A stretch of DNA of 64,000 bases, from the NCBI GenBank assembly GCA_031555615.1, contig JAVBUF010000011.1, positions 89,516 to 153,515 of the forward strand, read 5' to 3'. Position 1 is the stretch's first letter; every line of letters starts with the position of its first letter. Of the stretch, positions 16,866 to 25,338 are shown in pieces. The translations under genes were made by a program, and so were the position numbers. The stretch comes from UBA935 sp031555615 (lineage in GTDB: Bacteria; Bacillota; Clostridia; Lachnospirales; Lachnospiraceae). The notes under the pieces are model-generated. The model saw only the letters and a program-made list of their open reading frames with translations, ran no database searches and was not told where the DNA came from.

Positions 16866-17589
16866 TATTACACCGAATATGGATTGGAAGCGCTTTGAAA
16901 AATTCAAGTTACTTCTGGACGATTATCAGGTGAAGCCGCTTATTGGAGTAGTGCCCGATAACCGGGATGAAAATTTAGTGCAAAGCAAGGATGGGTATGA
17001 ACATCCTGAATTTTGGCAGTATATGCGAGACTTGCAGTCTCAGGGTTGGGTGATTGCCATGCATGGATACCGCCATATATATACCACGAAAAAGGGAGGC
17101 CTGTATCCCTTAAACAATTTTTCCGAGTTTGCCGGACTGGATTATGAAACCCAAAGAGCCATGATAGAAGACGGCAAGCGGATTTTGCAGGAAAAGGGAA
17201 TACAGACAGATATTTTTATGGCACCGGCGCATTCCTATGATAAGAATACCCTTAGAGCTTTGAAGGAGAGTGGTTTTAATCGGCTTACTGATGGATTTGG
17301 CAAAGGACCGTATAAATGGCGAGGGATGATATTTTATCCGATTTCTTTTAAGCTGAGTAGCAGTTTGAAAAAGAGAGCAGGGACAACGACTATGGTCATT
17401 CATGCCAATACCATGAATGAGGATGATTTCAAGCGTTGCCGGAGTTATTTGGAGAACCCCGGTCAGACACGGTGGATTTCTTACGGAGAGTATTTGGAGC
17501 AGAAACCGGAAGTTCGGGGAGTAATCGGCAGAATAGAGGAATACTGGCTGGCTAAAGTAAAGTATCTGCTTGTTAGATTGAAAGGATGA
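16840..17589 (+). CDS. Polysaccharide deacetylase-like protein (DUF2334-like)
   Basis: 249 aa starting at ATG 16840, which overlaps the membrane protein gene. The NodB-like metal site is visible as IRMDDI near the N-terminus, MHGYRH (about residue 70) and MAPAHSYD (about residue 128). Such enzymes remove N-acetyl groups from HexNAc using a divalent metal. There is no signal peptide, so it should act in the cytoplasm on a lipid-linked or nucleotide-linked sugar, as for other DUF2334 proteins in glycan loci (inference). Confidence 0.8.
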   Translation: MKIAIRMDDITPNMDWKRFEKFKLLLDDYQVKPLIGVVPDNRDENLVQSKDGYEHPEFWQYMRDLQSQGWVIAMHGYRHIYTTKKGGLYPLNNFSEFAGLDYETQRAMIEDGKRILQEKGIQTDIFMAPAHSYDKNTLRALKESGFNRLTDGFGKGPYKWRGMIFYPISFKLSSSLKKRAGTTTMVIHANTMNEDDFKRCRSYLENPGQTRWISYGEYLEQKPEVRGVIGRIEEYWLAKVKYLLVRLKG

Positions 17590-17596
17590 GTGTGTC

Positions 17597-18721
17597 ATGA
17601 CAGAACCAATTCGTGTTCTTCATGTCTTCGGAACGGTTAATCGAGGCGGCGCGGAGAGTCGTATCATGGATTTATACCGCTATATGGACAGAGAAACTGT
17701 ACAATTCGATTTTCTGGTACACGCCGAAGGACAAGGTCATTTTGAAGAAGAAATAAAAGCATTGGGAGGGCGGATTTACCGCGTTCCCCGTTTTCATATA
17801 TCGAATTACTTTTCTTATCGGCGGGCTTTGCAAAAATTTTTTGCCGAACATCATGAATTCCGGGCAGTACAGGGGCATATGACCAGTACAGCCGCTATTT
17901 ATCTGCCCATTGCCAAGGCAGCCGGAATTCCCATTACTATTGCCCACGCCAGAAGTGCCGGAGTGGATAAGGGCCCGAAAGGACAGATTACTCGATGGAT
18001 GCGCAAAAACCTTTGGCAGAAAGCGGATTTTCTTTTTACCTGTTCAATGCTTGCCGGAAAGTCGGTTTTTGGAGAAAAAGCATTTGCGAAGGGGTTGATT
18101 TACTATATCCCCAACGCAATCGAAGCATCCGGCTATCGCTTTGATGCTGGCAAGCGGGAGGCGTTACGGGTCAAGCTGGAGCTTACCGATCAGTTTGTAA
18201 TCGGCCATGTTGGACGTTTTCACTATGCCAAAAATCATGAGTATTTGATTGCCGTATTTGCTAAGATCCTGAAAAGAAAGGCCAATGCCGTATTGCTGCT
18301 GCTGGGAGATGGTTCCGGTATGGAGGCCGCCAGGAATCAGGCAAAAGAGCTTGGTATCTTAGATAAAATATTGTTTATGGGAAATGTTGAGAATCCACAG
18401 GATTATTATCAGGTGATGGATTATTTTGTGTTTCCGTCCCGGTTTGAAGGGCTTCCCGGCACGGTAATTGAGGCACAGGCAGCAGGACTGAAGTGCCTGA
18501 TTTCCGATGCGATAGCCTCAGAGGTGATGATAACCGAACTGGTACAGTCGGAAAGTATTGCAAAGGATCCTGTGATATGGGCAGAAAAGATCGTTAAAAG
18601 TTCTGATTATGAGCGTAAAGATATGTATGAAGCTATCGTTCAAAGTGGTTTTGATGTAAAAGTGCAGGCAGAAAAGATGCTGCGCTTTTATCAGAGCGGA
18701 AGTAAGGAGGAACTAAGTTGA
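17597..18721 (+). CDS. GT4 glycosyltransferase (EpsF-like)
   Basis: 374 aa GT-B enzyme. It opens with VLHVFGTVNRGGAESRIMDLY, has the donor-site IGHVGRFHYAKNH and the E-x7-E motif in RFEGLPGTVIEAQAAG. This subgroup is common in Gram-positive exopolysaccharide loci. The start ATG 17597 is preceded by AAAGGA. The stop overlaps the TTG start of the next gene (TTGA). Confidence 0.9.
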   Translation: MTEPIRVLHVFGTVNRGGAESRIMDLYRYMDRETVQFDFLVHAEGQGHFEEEIKALGGRIYRVPRFHISNYFSYRRALQKFFAEHHEFRAVQGHMTSTAAIYLPIAKAAGIPITIAHARSAGVDKGPKGQITRWMRKNLWQKADFLFTCSMLAGKSVFGEKAFAKGLIYYIPNAIEASGYRFDAGKREALRVKLELTDQFVIGHVGRFHYAKNHEYLIAVFAKILKRKANAVLLLLGDGSGMEAARNQAKELGILDKILFMGNVENPQDYYQVMDYFVFPSRFEGLPGTVIEAQAAGLKCLISDAIASEVMITELVQSESIAKDPVIWAEKIVKSSDYERKDMYEAIVQSGFDVKVQAEKMLRFYQSGSKEELS

Positions 18722-19869
18722 AGAAAAAATTGATGCTGCTGGTTCCCATGCTTCATCAGGGTGGTTTCGAGCGGGTATGCGTAACCACTGCCAGGCTGCT
18801 GGCTCCTTATTATGATGTTACCATTGTGGTGTTTAATTCGGCTAATATTGCTTACGATGTTACCGGTCTTCATATTCTGGATATCGGGATGGGGGTAAAA
18901 AAGGGTAAACTGGCTAAGCTGCTTAATATCGTCAAACGTACTCTCAAGGTCAAGAAAATAAAAAAAGAAATGCAGCCGGAAGTGGCTTATAGTTTCGGTC
19001 CTACGGCGAATATGGTAAATGCTTTTTCCAAAACAAAATCAACTAAGGTGTGGCTGGGGCTTCGCAATTATACCGATATAGAAGAAAAAGTAAAAATCAG
19101 GCTTTTCGTCCGACTGGCAGATTTGATCATCTGCTGCTCCAAAAGTATTGAGGAAGAGCTTCAAAAGAAATTTCATTATGATAAAACCACCACCCTTTAT
19201 AACCTGTATGATGTAGAAGCTATTTGCCGGGAAGCGGAAGAAAAAGAACCCAGGCTGCCTTGGAAGGATGACGGCATTTACCTTGTGTCCATGGGTAGGG
19301 ATGCCGATCAGAAGGGTTTTTGGCATATGCTGAAGGTATTTTCCAAGGTTCGGGAAAAAATAGCCGGCGTGCGGCTGATTATTTTAGGAGCCGGCAGCTT
19401 TGATACCTATCGCAAGCTGGCCCGGGAGCTTGGAATTGCGGAGGATGTCTTTTTTGCCGGAATGCAGAAGGAGCCTTATCAGTATTTAAAAAAAGGATCG
19501 GTATATTTGTTGACTTCCTCAAATGAAGGCTTTCCCAATGCATTAGTGGAAGGCATGGCATTAGGATTGGCTGCAGTGAGTGTGGATTGCAAGACCGGTC
19601 CGGCAGAAATATTGTTGTCCGAATGCCGGCCAGCCGGAGAGACAGTTATCTGGGGAGAGTACGGCGTTTTGTTACCGGCAATGAGTGGGGAGAAGGATTT
19701 GGAAGCGGCACATATTACTCCGGGAGAAGAACAAATGGCCGAAGTGATTATAAAGCTGTTATCCCATCAGGAATTATTGGAGCAGTATCAGAAGGCTGCC
19801 AGAGAAAGAGCCAAAATATTTACTTATGAAAGTTATATCAAGCAGATGCTTATTTTATTGGGTCAATAA
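18718..19869 (+). CDS. GT4 glycosyltransferase with TTG start
   Basis: 383 aa. AAGGAGG at 18704-18710 is 7 bases before TTG 18718, and TTG overlaps the upstream stop, which decides the start. N-terminus LLVPMLHQGGFERVCVTTA, donor site SMGRDADQKGF, and E-x7-E in SSNEGFPNALVEGMALG. Retaining GT-B enzyme; sugar unknown. A second in-frame ATG follows five codons later, but it is too far from the ribosome site. Confidence 0.88.
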   Translation: MKKKLMLLVPMLHQGGFERVCVTTARLLAPYYDVTIVVFNSANIAYDVTGLHILDIGMGVKKGKLAKLLNIVKRTLKVKKIKKEMQPEVAYSFGPTANMVNAFSKTKSTKVWLGLRNYTDIEEKVKIRLFVRLADLIICCSKSIEEELQKKFHYDKTTTLYNLYDVEAICREAEEKEPRLPWKDDGIYLVSMGRDADQKGFWHMLKVFSKVREKIAGVRLIILGAGSFDTYRKLARELGIAEDVFFAGMQKEPYQYLKKGSVYLLTSSNEGFPNALVEGMALGLAAVSVDCKTGPAEILLSECRPAGETVIWGEYGVLLPAMSGEKDLEAAHITPGEEQMAEVIIKLLSHQELLEQYQKAARERAKIFTYESYIKQMLILLGQ

Positions 19870-19901
19870 GCAGGTAGAAAGTACTGAGGAGAAATTAGGT
19901 T

Positions 19902-22661
19902 ATGAAATGGGTAAAAAATATACTTGTGTTTACGTTGATTAGCTGCATCCTGTTTCAGCCGTTGTTAATGACTTGGGCGACTGAGGTAACACCGGATGAA
20001 TCATATATCACTACAGCTAAACAGGAATTGGAGGGGCTTTTAGCGGAAAAGTCTGTTCAGGCACTTGTATATTTGTGTGATTCTTACGCGGTTCGAGAGC
20101 TGCCGAATGGAGATGGTAATACGGTTTTTAATGTTGCTACCGGTCAGACCGTGCAGATAACCGGGGTAGATGAAGATGAGAACGGCGTAATTTGGTATCA
20201 GGTATCTTTTGCTCAAAAAGATGTTGTCTATAGGGGCTATATTGAACGTCAATATCTGGTTTGTGCTGATGAAGACTTCAGAAATTGGGAAAGCACCTAC
20301 ATAACAGCCAATGCGATGCCAAAGGTCAGGATGTTTAGAACGGCAGCAGTATCCTATGCGGATGTGGAGCAGTTTCCGGAGTCTTATCAGGAATCGTTGT
20401 ATCAATTGAAAAGCCAGCATCCCAATTGGGTTTTTGTCAGGATGAATACAGGCCTTGACTGGAATACTGTTGTGGCCAATGAAATAAAAGATGACAGAAG
20501 CCTGGTGCCGTCATCCTTTGATGCACCATGGAAAAATGGAAATTACGGTGCGGGGTGGTCCTATGCCTCCGAGGATGGGTTGAAATATTATCTGGATCCC
20601 CGAAATTTTCTCACCGATACATATATTTTTCAATTTGAACAGTTAACTTATAATACCTCCTATCACTCAATAAGTGCCGTACAGATGATTTTGAATACCA
20701 CCTTTATGTCTGGAAGAATTCCCGATGATAGCCGCTCTTATGCGGAAGCTTTTTATACTATCGGTAACTTTCTGGGTGTTAGTCCGTTTCATTTGGCCTG
20801 TCGTGTCTATCAGGAGCAGGGCAGCGGAACTTCCGCGCTGATCTCCGGAACCTATTCGGGATATGAAGGCTACTACAATTACTATAATGTGGGGGCTTCT
20901 GGGAAGACTGTTACGGAAATTGTCACAACCGGGCTGGAGCAGGCTAAAAAGTCGGGTTGGAATACAAGGTATAAATCCCTGAACGGTGGTGCTACTTCGA
21001 TTTCTACGAATTACATATTAAAGGGACAAGATACCATTTATTTGCAAAAATTTGATGTTGATAACAGTTATAGTGGTTTGTATTGGCATCAATATATGCA
21101 GAATATATGCGCACCAAGCAGTGAAGCCCAAAATGTAAAAAAAGCATATAGCAATACCGGTGCATTGGAAAATACATTTGTGTTTAAAATACCGGTGTAT
21201 TCTAATATGCCGTCGGCGGCATGCGGCAAGCCTACAACGGCATCGGTGCCAACACCAACCCCAACACCTACGCCAACAGCAACACCTACGCCGACCGCGA
21301 CACCAACGGTAAAGCCAGCAACGTCGCCCACGGAAACGCCGATAGAAAAACCAACAGTAATAGTGACACCTACACCGACCGCGGCACCAACGGTAAAGCC
21401 AACAACATCGCCCACGGAAATGCCAACAGAAAAACCAACATCGACTCCAACAGCAGCACCTACGCCGACTGCGACACCGACGGTAAAGCCAACGACAATA
21501 CCAACGGCAACACCAACGGCAACACCGGCGGTAAAGCCAACGACAACACCAACGGCAACACCGACAGTAAAATCAACAGCGACACCGACGGCAATGCCAA
21601 CAGTAACATCTACACCGACTGTGACACCGACGGTAAAGCCAACAACGTCGCCCACGGTAATGCCGACAGTAAAACCAACAGCGACACCGATGGCAACACC
21701 AACAGTGACGCCTACACCGACCGCGACACCGACGGTAAAGCCAACAACGTCGCCCACGGCAGCGTCGACAGTAAAAACAACAGCGATACCGACGGCAACA
21801 CCAACAGCAGCACCCACGGTAACATCTACGCCAGAGCCCACAGTGGCACCGGTTGAAATACCAGTGCTGATACCTATATCAACTCCTGCAGCAACGCCAT
21901 CACCTGCTGTTAATACGATAATTACACCGGAACAAAAGCAGATAAGTATGTTACCTTCAGAAAGTCCGGCAGCTATTCCTAAGGTGAGTGCAGAAGCTAA
22001 GAGCAGTCCCAAAGTTGTGATGGATTTGTCTGAAAATACTACGTTGTTTGTGTCAACATTAGAAAAATTTAGGGTTCAAGGGCTGGATGCGGAATTGAAT
22101 ATTAGAGAAGGCATAAAGTGGACTGTCGAAGGAAAAACAATAGATGAGGAAGCCCAATTTAACAATATAGATATGGGTGTAACCCTGAATAGTGGGCGAA
22201 TCCCTCAGGAAATGCTTGATATCATATCACAGGGGCACTATTATCGGGAGATATCCCTTGCTCATAACGGTGATTACGGATTCCGGGCTACACTGACGGT
22301 CAATGTAGATCAGCAAAATGCTGGAAAATTTGCAAATTTATTTTATTACCATGAAGCGACGAAAGAATTGGAATTCTTATGTGCATCAAGTATTAACGAA
22401 GATGGAGATACATCATTTGTTTTTGAACATGCGTCAGAATATGTCGTGGTGGTGAGTGATGAAGCGATGAACGGTGAAGAGCAGCAGAAGGTTCGGGAAA
22501 AGCAGTTAGAGTCTCGAGTGAATGAAATAGCAGTATCAACTGTACACGAAGAAGCGGCAGAAGTATCTGGAAGAAATATCGGAATAATGGTATTAATCTT
22601 AATTGGAAGTACTATAGTTGGTTTGTTGATATTTGTGCTGATTTATAAGCGTAAGAGATAG
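19902..22661 (+). CDS. Secreted, membrane-anchored glucosaminidase with Pro/Thr stalk
   Basis: 919 aa. Signal peptide (residues 1-27, cut near TWA-TE), an SH3-like domain (about 40-115), and a LytG/FlgJ-type N-acetylglucosaminidase domain (about 165-420) with candidate catalytic Glu305 in CRVYQEQGSG. A Pro/Thr stalk of about 200 residues (446-650) follows, then a C-terminal domain (about 705-850) and a final membrane segment with KRKR (890-919). It should trim peptidoglycan at the outer face, tethered through the stalk. It is the only clear wall hydrolase in the locus and is followed by a terminator. It may help insert or anchor the polymer in the wall (inference). Confidence 0.88.
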   Translation: MKWVKNILVFTLISCILFQPLLMTWATEVTPDESYITTAKQELEGLLAEKSVQALVYLCDSYAVRELPNGDGNTVFNVATGQTVQITGVDEDENGVIWYQVSFAQKDVVYRGYIERQYLVCADEDFRNWESTYITANAMPKVRMFRTAAVSYADVEQFPESYQESLYQLKSQHPNWVFVRMNTGLDWNTVVANEIKDDRSLVPSSFDAPWKNGNYGAGWSYASEDGLKYYLDPRNFLTDTYIFQFEQLTYNTSYHSISAVQMILNTTFMSGRIPDDSRSYAEAFYTIGNFLGVSPFHLACRVYQEQGSGTSALISGTYSGYEGYYNYYNVGASGKTVTEIVTTGLEQAKKSGWNTRYKSLNGGATSISTNYILKGQDTIYLQKFDVDNSYSGLYWHQYMQNICAPSSEAQNVKKAYSNTGALENTFVFKIPVYSNMPSAACGKPTTASVPTPTPTPTPTATPTPTATPTVKPATSPTETPIEKPTVIVTPTPTAAPTVKPTTSPTEMPTEKPTSTPTAAPTPTATPTVKPTTIPTATPTATPAVKPTTTPTATPTVKSTATPTAMPTVTSTPTVTPTVKPTTSPTVMPTVKPTATPMATPTVTPTPTATPTVKPTTSPTAASTVKTTAIPTATPTAAPTVTSTPEPTVAPVEIPVLIPISTPAATPSPAVNTIITPEQKQISMLPSESPAAIPKVSAEAKSSPKVVMDLSENTTLFVSTLEKFRVQGLDAELNIREGIKWTVEGKTIDEEAQFNNIDMGVTLNSGRIPQEMLDIISQGHYYREISLAHNGDYGFRATLTVNVDQQNAGKFANLFYYHEATKELEFLCASSINEDGDTSFVFEHASEYVVVVSDEAMNGEEQQKVREKQLESRVNEIAVSTVHEEAAEVSGRNIGIMVLILIGSTIVGLLIFVLIYKRKR
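21238..21850 (+). repeat. In-frame Pro/Thr-coding tandem repeats
   Basis: About 600 bases of imperfect repeats coding P-T-x-T-P-T-V-K-P-T type units inside the glucosaminidase gene. A longer unit with the core ACACCGACGGTAAAGCCAAC followed by a CGTCGCCCACGG-like segment recurs several times (around 21300, 21380, 21630, 21730). Low-complexity composition makes other frames open by chance. Likely to vary in length by slipped-strand or recombination events. Confidence 0.9.
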
Positions 22662-22679
22662 GGATTGGCAGTATAACTG

Positions 22680-22725
22680 AAAACGGGTCAGGAACTTAAT
22701 TTAAGGTTCCCAGACCCGTTTTTTA
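22680..22725 (+). terminator. Rho-independent terminator after the glucosaminidase gene
   Basis: Arms AAACGGGTC (22681-22689) and GACCCGTTT (22713-22721), with an inner GGAAC/GGTTCC pairing, followed by a T-run. It separates the + strand genes from the reverse-oriented block and could also serve the minus strand gene ending at 22743. Confidence 0.85.
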
Positions 22726-22742
22726 CCATTAAAATTTATAGG

Positions 22743-23066
22743 TTATTTCTTATGATCTTTAATAGTTATTTTGGCGCTAACATATTTTTTCAATATCTCT
22801 TCAATAAAAGGATGAATAATTGCAATTGATAGGGCGATAATAGTGTATTTGATAAAATAGCTATAATAGTTTAGGTTATCAACCGTAGAAGAAGCGTGCC
22901 CCAGAATAATTCCGATAACGGCTTCTGCAAAAAGGACATTCAACATAACGGTAATCCCATACTCGATTAATCCTTCAGGAAACCGCCAATTTGAATCAGG
23001 CTTTCTTTTGTGGCGAATATAAACAGTAACTAAAGCTGGGCAAAACAAACCAATAAATTCAATCAT
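22743..23066 (-). CDS. Small membrane protein of unknown function
   Basis: 107 aa. Three hydrophobic segments: the N-terminus (IEFIGLFCPALVTVYI), the middle (YGITVMLNVLFAEAVIGIIL) and near the end (YTIIALSIAIIHPFIEEIL), with a basic tail. GAGAGGA sits before ATG 23066. It lies directly downstream of the truncated sulfatase gene on the same strand. No family recognised; it may accompany an extracytoplasmic glycan-modifying enzyme. Confidence 0.65.
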   Translation of the reverse strand: MIEFIGLFCPALVTVYIRHKRKPDSNWRFPEGLIEYGITVMLNVLFAEAVIGIILGHASSTVDNLNYYSYFIKYTIIALSIAIIHPFIEEILKKYVSAKITIKDHKK

Positions 23067-23068
23067 AT

Positions 23069-23905
23069 CTATTCCTCTCTATTCCAAATAAATTTATTAT
23101 CATAATAAGCGGAATGCATACGCAATTCGTCATCAAAAAGTTGTAATCCACCCATTTCTTCAGGCAGAGTTTTTCTGTCGGAAAATAAGTTTGTACCTAA
23201 TCCTAGCCGTTCCCCGGTAATGTCAGCGCCAATGCTTGCCAAGATGGTAGGAAAAAAATCTAAGGTGGTAAAATCTCTGTTTTGTGCAAAAAGAGGTTGT
23301 TTGTCGGGATTAATAAAGCAATTATAGGTCTTCCGTGGGAAATCTTCCATGTCATCAAAAAAAGTAACATTCATGCTTAAATGATCACCCAAAATTACGA
23401 TAGTAGTATCTTCATAAAAATCCTGTTCTTGTACCCAACTTATAAACTCGGCGGCTTGTCTGCTTGCGCATGAGAGCACATTGCCATACGTTTCAGAATG
23501 TTCATTGTCGCATAGATTACAGAAATAACCGTCAGGAGCATGTGTATCCACAGTAAGCATGGTAAAATTGAACGGGGTCTCATCCGCAGCTATATTTAGC
23601 AATTCTTGTTTAGCAATTTCATATAACATTTTGTCTTCGAATCCCCAGGAAGTAAAATAATCTTCAGAAATGTATCCTTTTTGAATTGCGGAACTATAAT
23701 CAATTACATTGTAGTTACCATGTGCTTGCAGATATAGTTCTCTGCCCCCGAATTCGGCATCGGATCCACATAGAAAATATAGGGAATATCCGTGATTTTT
23801 TAATATTTCGCCAAGAGTGGTTAAGCCTGGCAAAAACTTTTGATAAAGTCCAGCGGCATTAGCGTTCATTGGAAGCTTAAAGGGTACCCCTGAAGAAGGT
23901 ATTTT
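23069..23905 (-). pseudogene. N-terminally truncated LTA synthase-type sulfatase
   Basis: The ORF from ATG 23869 gives 266 aa that match only the second half of an LTA synthase/MdoB-type phosphoglycerol transferase: FLPGLTTLGEILKNHGY, FLCGSDAEFGGRELYLQAHG, the metal-binding VILGDHLSMN, and DFFPTILASIGADI. Homology-like sequence (IPSSGVPFKLP) continues upstream of the ATG until a stop near 23906, so the ATG is not a true start. The N-terminal membrane domain and the region with the catalytic Thr are missing. The normal family length is about 600 aa. Most likely a remnant. Confidence 0.8.
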
Positions 23906-24019
23906 TCATCTATTCAACTGTCAAACTCCCGATAGGCCGTCAGGAACTCTTTGTCAATTCTACCGCTATCTGACATACATATTTAAAAATTTTCTACTCA
24001 ACGAAATTATTTTAATAAG

Positions 24020-25120
24020 TCAAGAGATATTGCCCGCTTTTTTGATTAATAATACAATAGACATGGCAATCGTAAAATGCAGAATAAAATAGTATCTTTC
24101 CGTGCTTTCAACGGTGCTGAAGGCAACCATAATAATGGTAAGTATGGGTGAAATGGCTAAAACCAGATATGACCATTCAAATGCAGCCAGTTCTTTCTGT
24201 TTAAATAATTTCCGCAGTAAATCAAATAGAATAATAATAGTTATCAGGCATAAGATTCCAAGAATAATTTTTCCGGCTAAATTAGTATATGGGAAACCGA
24301 TAGCCAGACTGACATCGGGAATTACTGTAAAAATTAACTTTTCAAAGCCCTTTCGGATATTTCGGGAAATGTTCTGTTCTACTGAAAAGGGAAATAATGT
24401 TCCGACAAAACTAAGCGCTGGTAACAGAGTTATCAAAACTAATAATTTTTGGTCGGATTTGTTGAAAACCCGTGTTTTGATAAAGGCTGTAATATTTCTA
24501 AGAACCTCAACGCAGAGTAGTGGACCCCAGATAATCAATATTCCGCGAACACCCTGAAGACCAAGGATAAAAGCAAATATGACCAGTAGTATATAGATAA
24601 ACCTGTTAATAGATTTGGCTTTAAGACCGGAATTATAAAACCCTAAAGCTAAAAAGAGTACAATTACATGTATGGCATAGTAACTGGCAAATAGATATAG
24701 TAATTCTAACGAGACAAGACTACAAGGCAACATTAGGCATAAAAAAATCATAAGAAGTTTATAAGTTTTTCTAATTTCAATTGTATTCATAAAAAAATAA
24801 ATACTCAGTATAATTCCGGTGGTCATAAAACAACAACCCAAGCCGGCGGATAATAGTGCATTATGTGTTAGTCCATAAAATAGAGCGGAAATATTGGGGG
24901 TACTAATAATCCGCAATTCGGAGGAAGTAAACCAGCTTTGAGGTACAATTTCACCGCTGCCCCATATCAACTTGGCCAAAATGACTTCTGAGGCCAAATC
25001 GGCATTTAAATTATAATTAAAGTGAAATAAATTAATTATAAACATAAAAGCAGTAAACAGAAAACTTCCAAACAGAAGCAGCAAGTAAGAGAAAAAGGGT
25101 TTATTTTTTGGCATGTTCAT
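24020..25120 (-). CDS. Polytopic membrane protein, GT-C-like
   Basis: 366 aa from ATG 25120, chosen because AGAGG (25135-25131) is 10 bases before it; a longer in-frame ORF to 25267 has no such signal. About nine to ten membrane segments. The first outer loop carries acidic residues (NADLASEVILAK), which is where GT-C glycosyltransferases hold their catalytic Asp. Family not recognised. More A+T rich than the + strand genes. It is the first gene of the reverse-oriented block. Confidence 0.7.
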   Translation of the reverse strand: MNMPKNKPFFSYLLLLFGSFLFTAFMFIINLFHFNYNLNADLASEVILAKLIWGSGEIVPQSWFTSSELRIISTPNISALFYGLTHNALLSAGLGCCFMTTGIILSIYFFMNTIEIRKTYKLLMIFLCLMLPCSLVSLELLYLFASYYAIHVIVLFLALGFYNSGLKAKSINRFIYILLVIFAFILGLQGVRGILIIWGPLLCVEVLRNITAFIKTRVFNKSDQKLLVLITLLPALSFVGTLFPFSVEQNISRNIRKGFEKLIFTVIPDVSLAIGFPYTNLAGKIILGILCLITIIILFDLLRKLFKQKELAAFEWSYLVLAISPILTIIMVAFSTVESTERYYFILHFTIAMSIVLLIKKAGNIS

Positions 25121-25169
25121 ATAGTGATATCCTCTTATATTTTTATGAAAACTATATAATATACTACCA

Positions 25170-25183
25170 CAAAACATGTTTTG
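25170..25183. promoter_or_regulatory. 14-bp palindrome, possible operator
   Basis: Perfect palindrome CAAAACATGTTTTG in the 218-base region between two divergently oriented genes (25120 on the minus strand, 25339 on the plus strand). Its place, about 75 bases upstream of the + strand -35 and 50 bases upstream of the minus-strand start, would suit a repressor or activator binding site. No regulator gene is nearby. Confidence 0.4.
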
Positions 25184-25257
25184 CGCATATATTTTTAGAT
25201 CAATAAGTTGTAGAAATGGTATGAAGAATAAATTGGCATGAATGATTTTGGCTTTTC

Positions 25258-25286
25258 TTGTATGCATACAAAGAATATGATATAAT
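25258..25286 (+). promoter_or_regulatory. Sigma-A promoter of the large downstream operon
   Basis: TTGTAT (25258-25263), 17-base spacer, perfect TATAAT (25281-25286) preceded by TGA. The transcript would begin near 25293, about 45 bases before the GT4 ATG at 25339. It is the only clear promoter seen before the long gene run that follows. Confidence 0.7.
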
Positions 25287-25338
25287 ACTAAAATTGAAGA
25301 TAAATAAATCTTCCAAGATTCAACGGAGCATAAGAAAC

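Noticed and set aside
21238..21850. CRISPR-like array
   Set aside because: Repeats are imperfect, in coding frame, without unique equal-length spacers and without cas genes nearby.
21221..21856. 211-codon + strand ORF rich in Asn, Asp, Thr, Lys in the +1 frame
   Set aside because: Another frame of the same repeats inside the glucosaminidase gene, which has signal peptide, enzyme domain and membrane anchor in its own frame.
21089..22012. 307-codon minus-strand ORF rich in Val-Gly
   Set aside because: It is the reverse reading of the Pro/Thr repeat region; low-complexity repeats keep the opposite strand open. No ribosome site or independent support.
24102..24557. 151-codon + strand ORF inside the reverse-oriented block
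   Set aside because: Shadow of the minus-strand membrane protein; no ribosome site and no domain.
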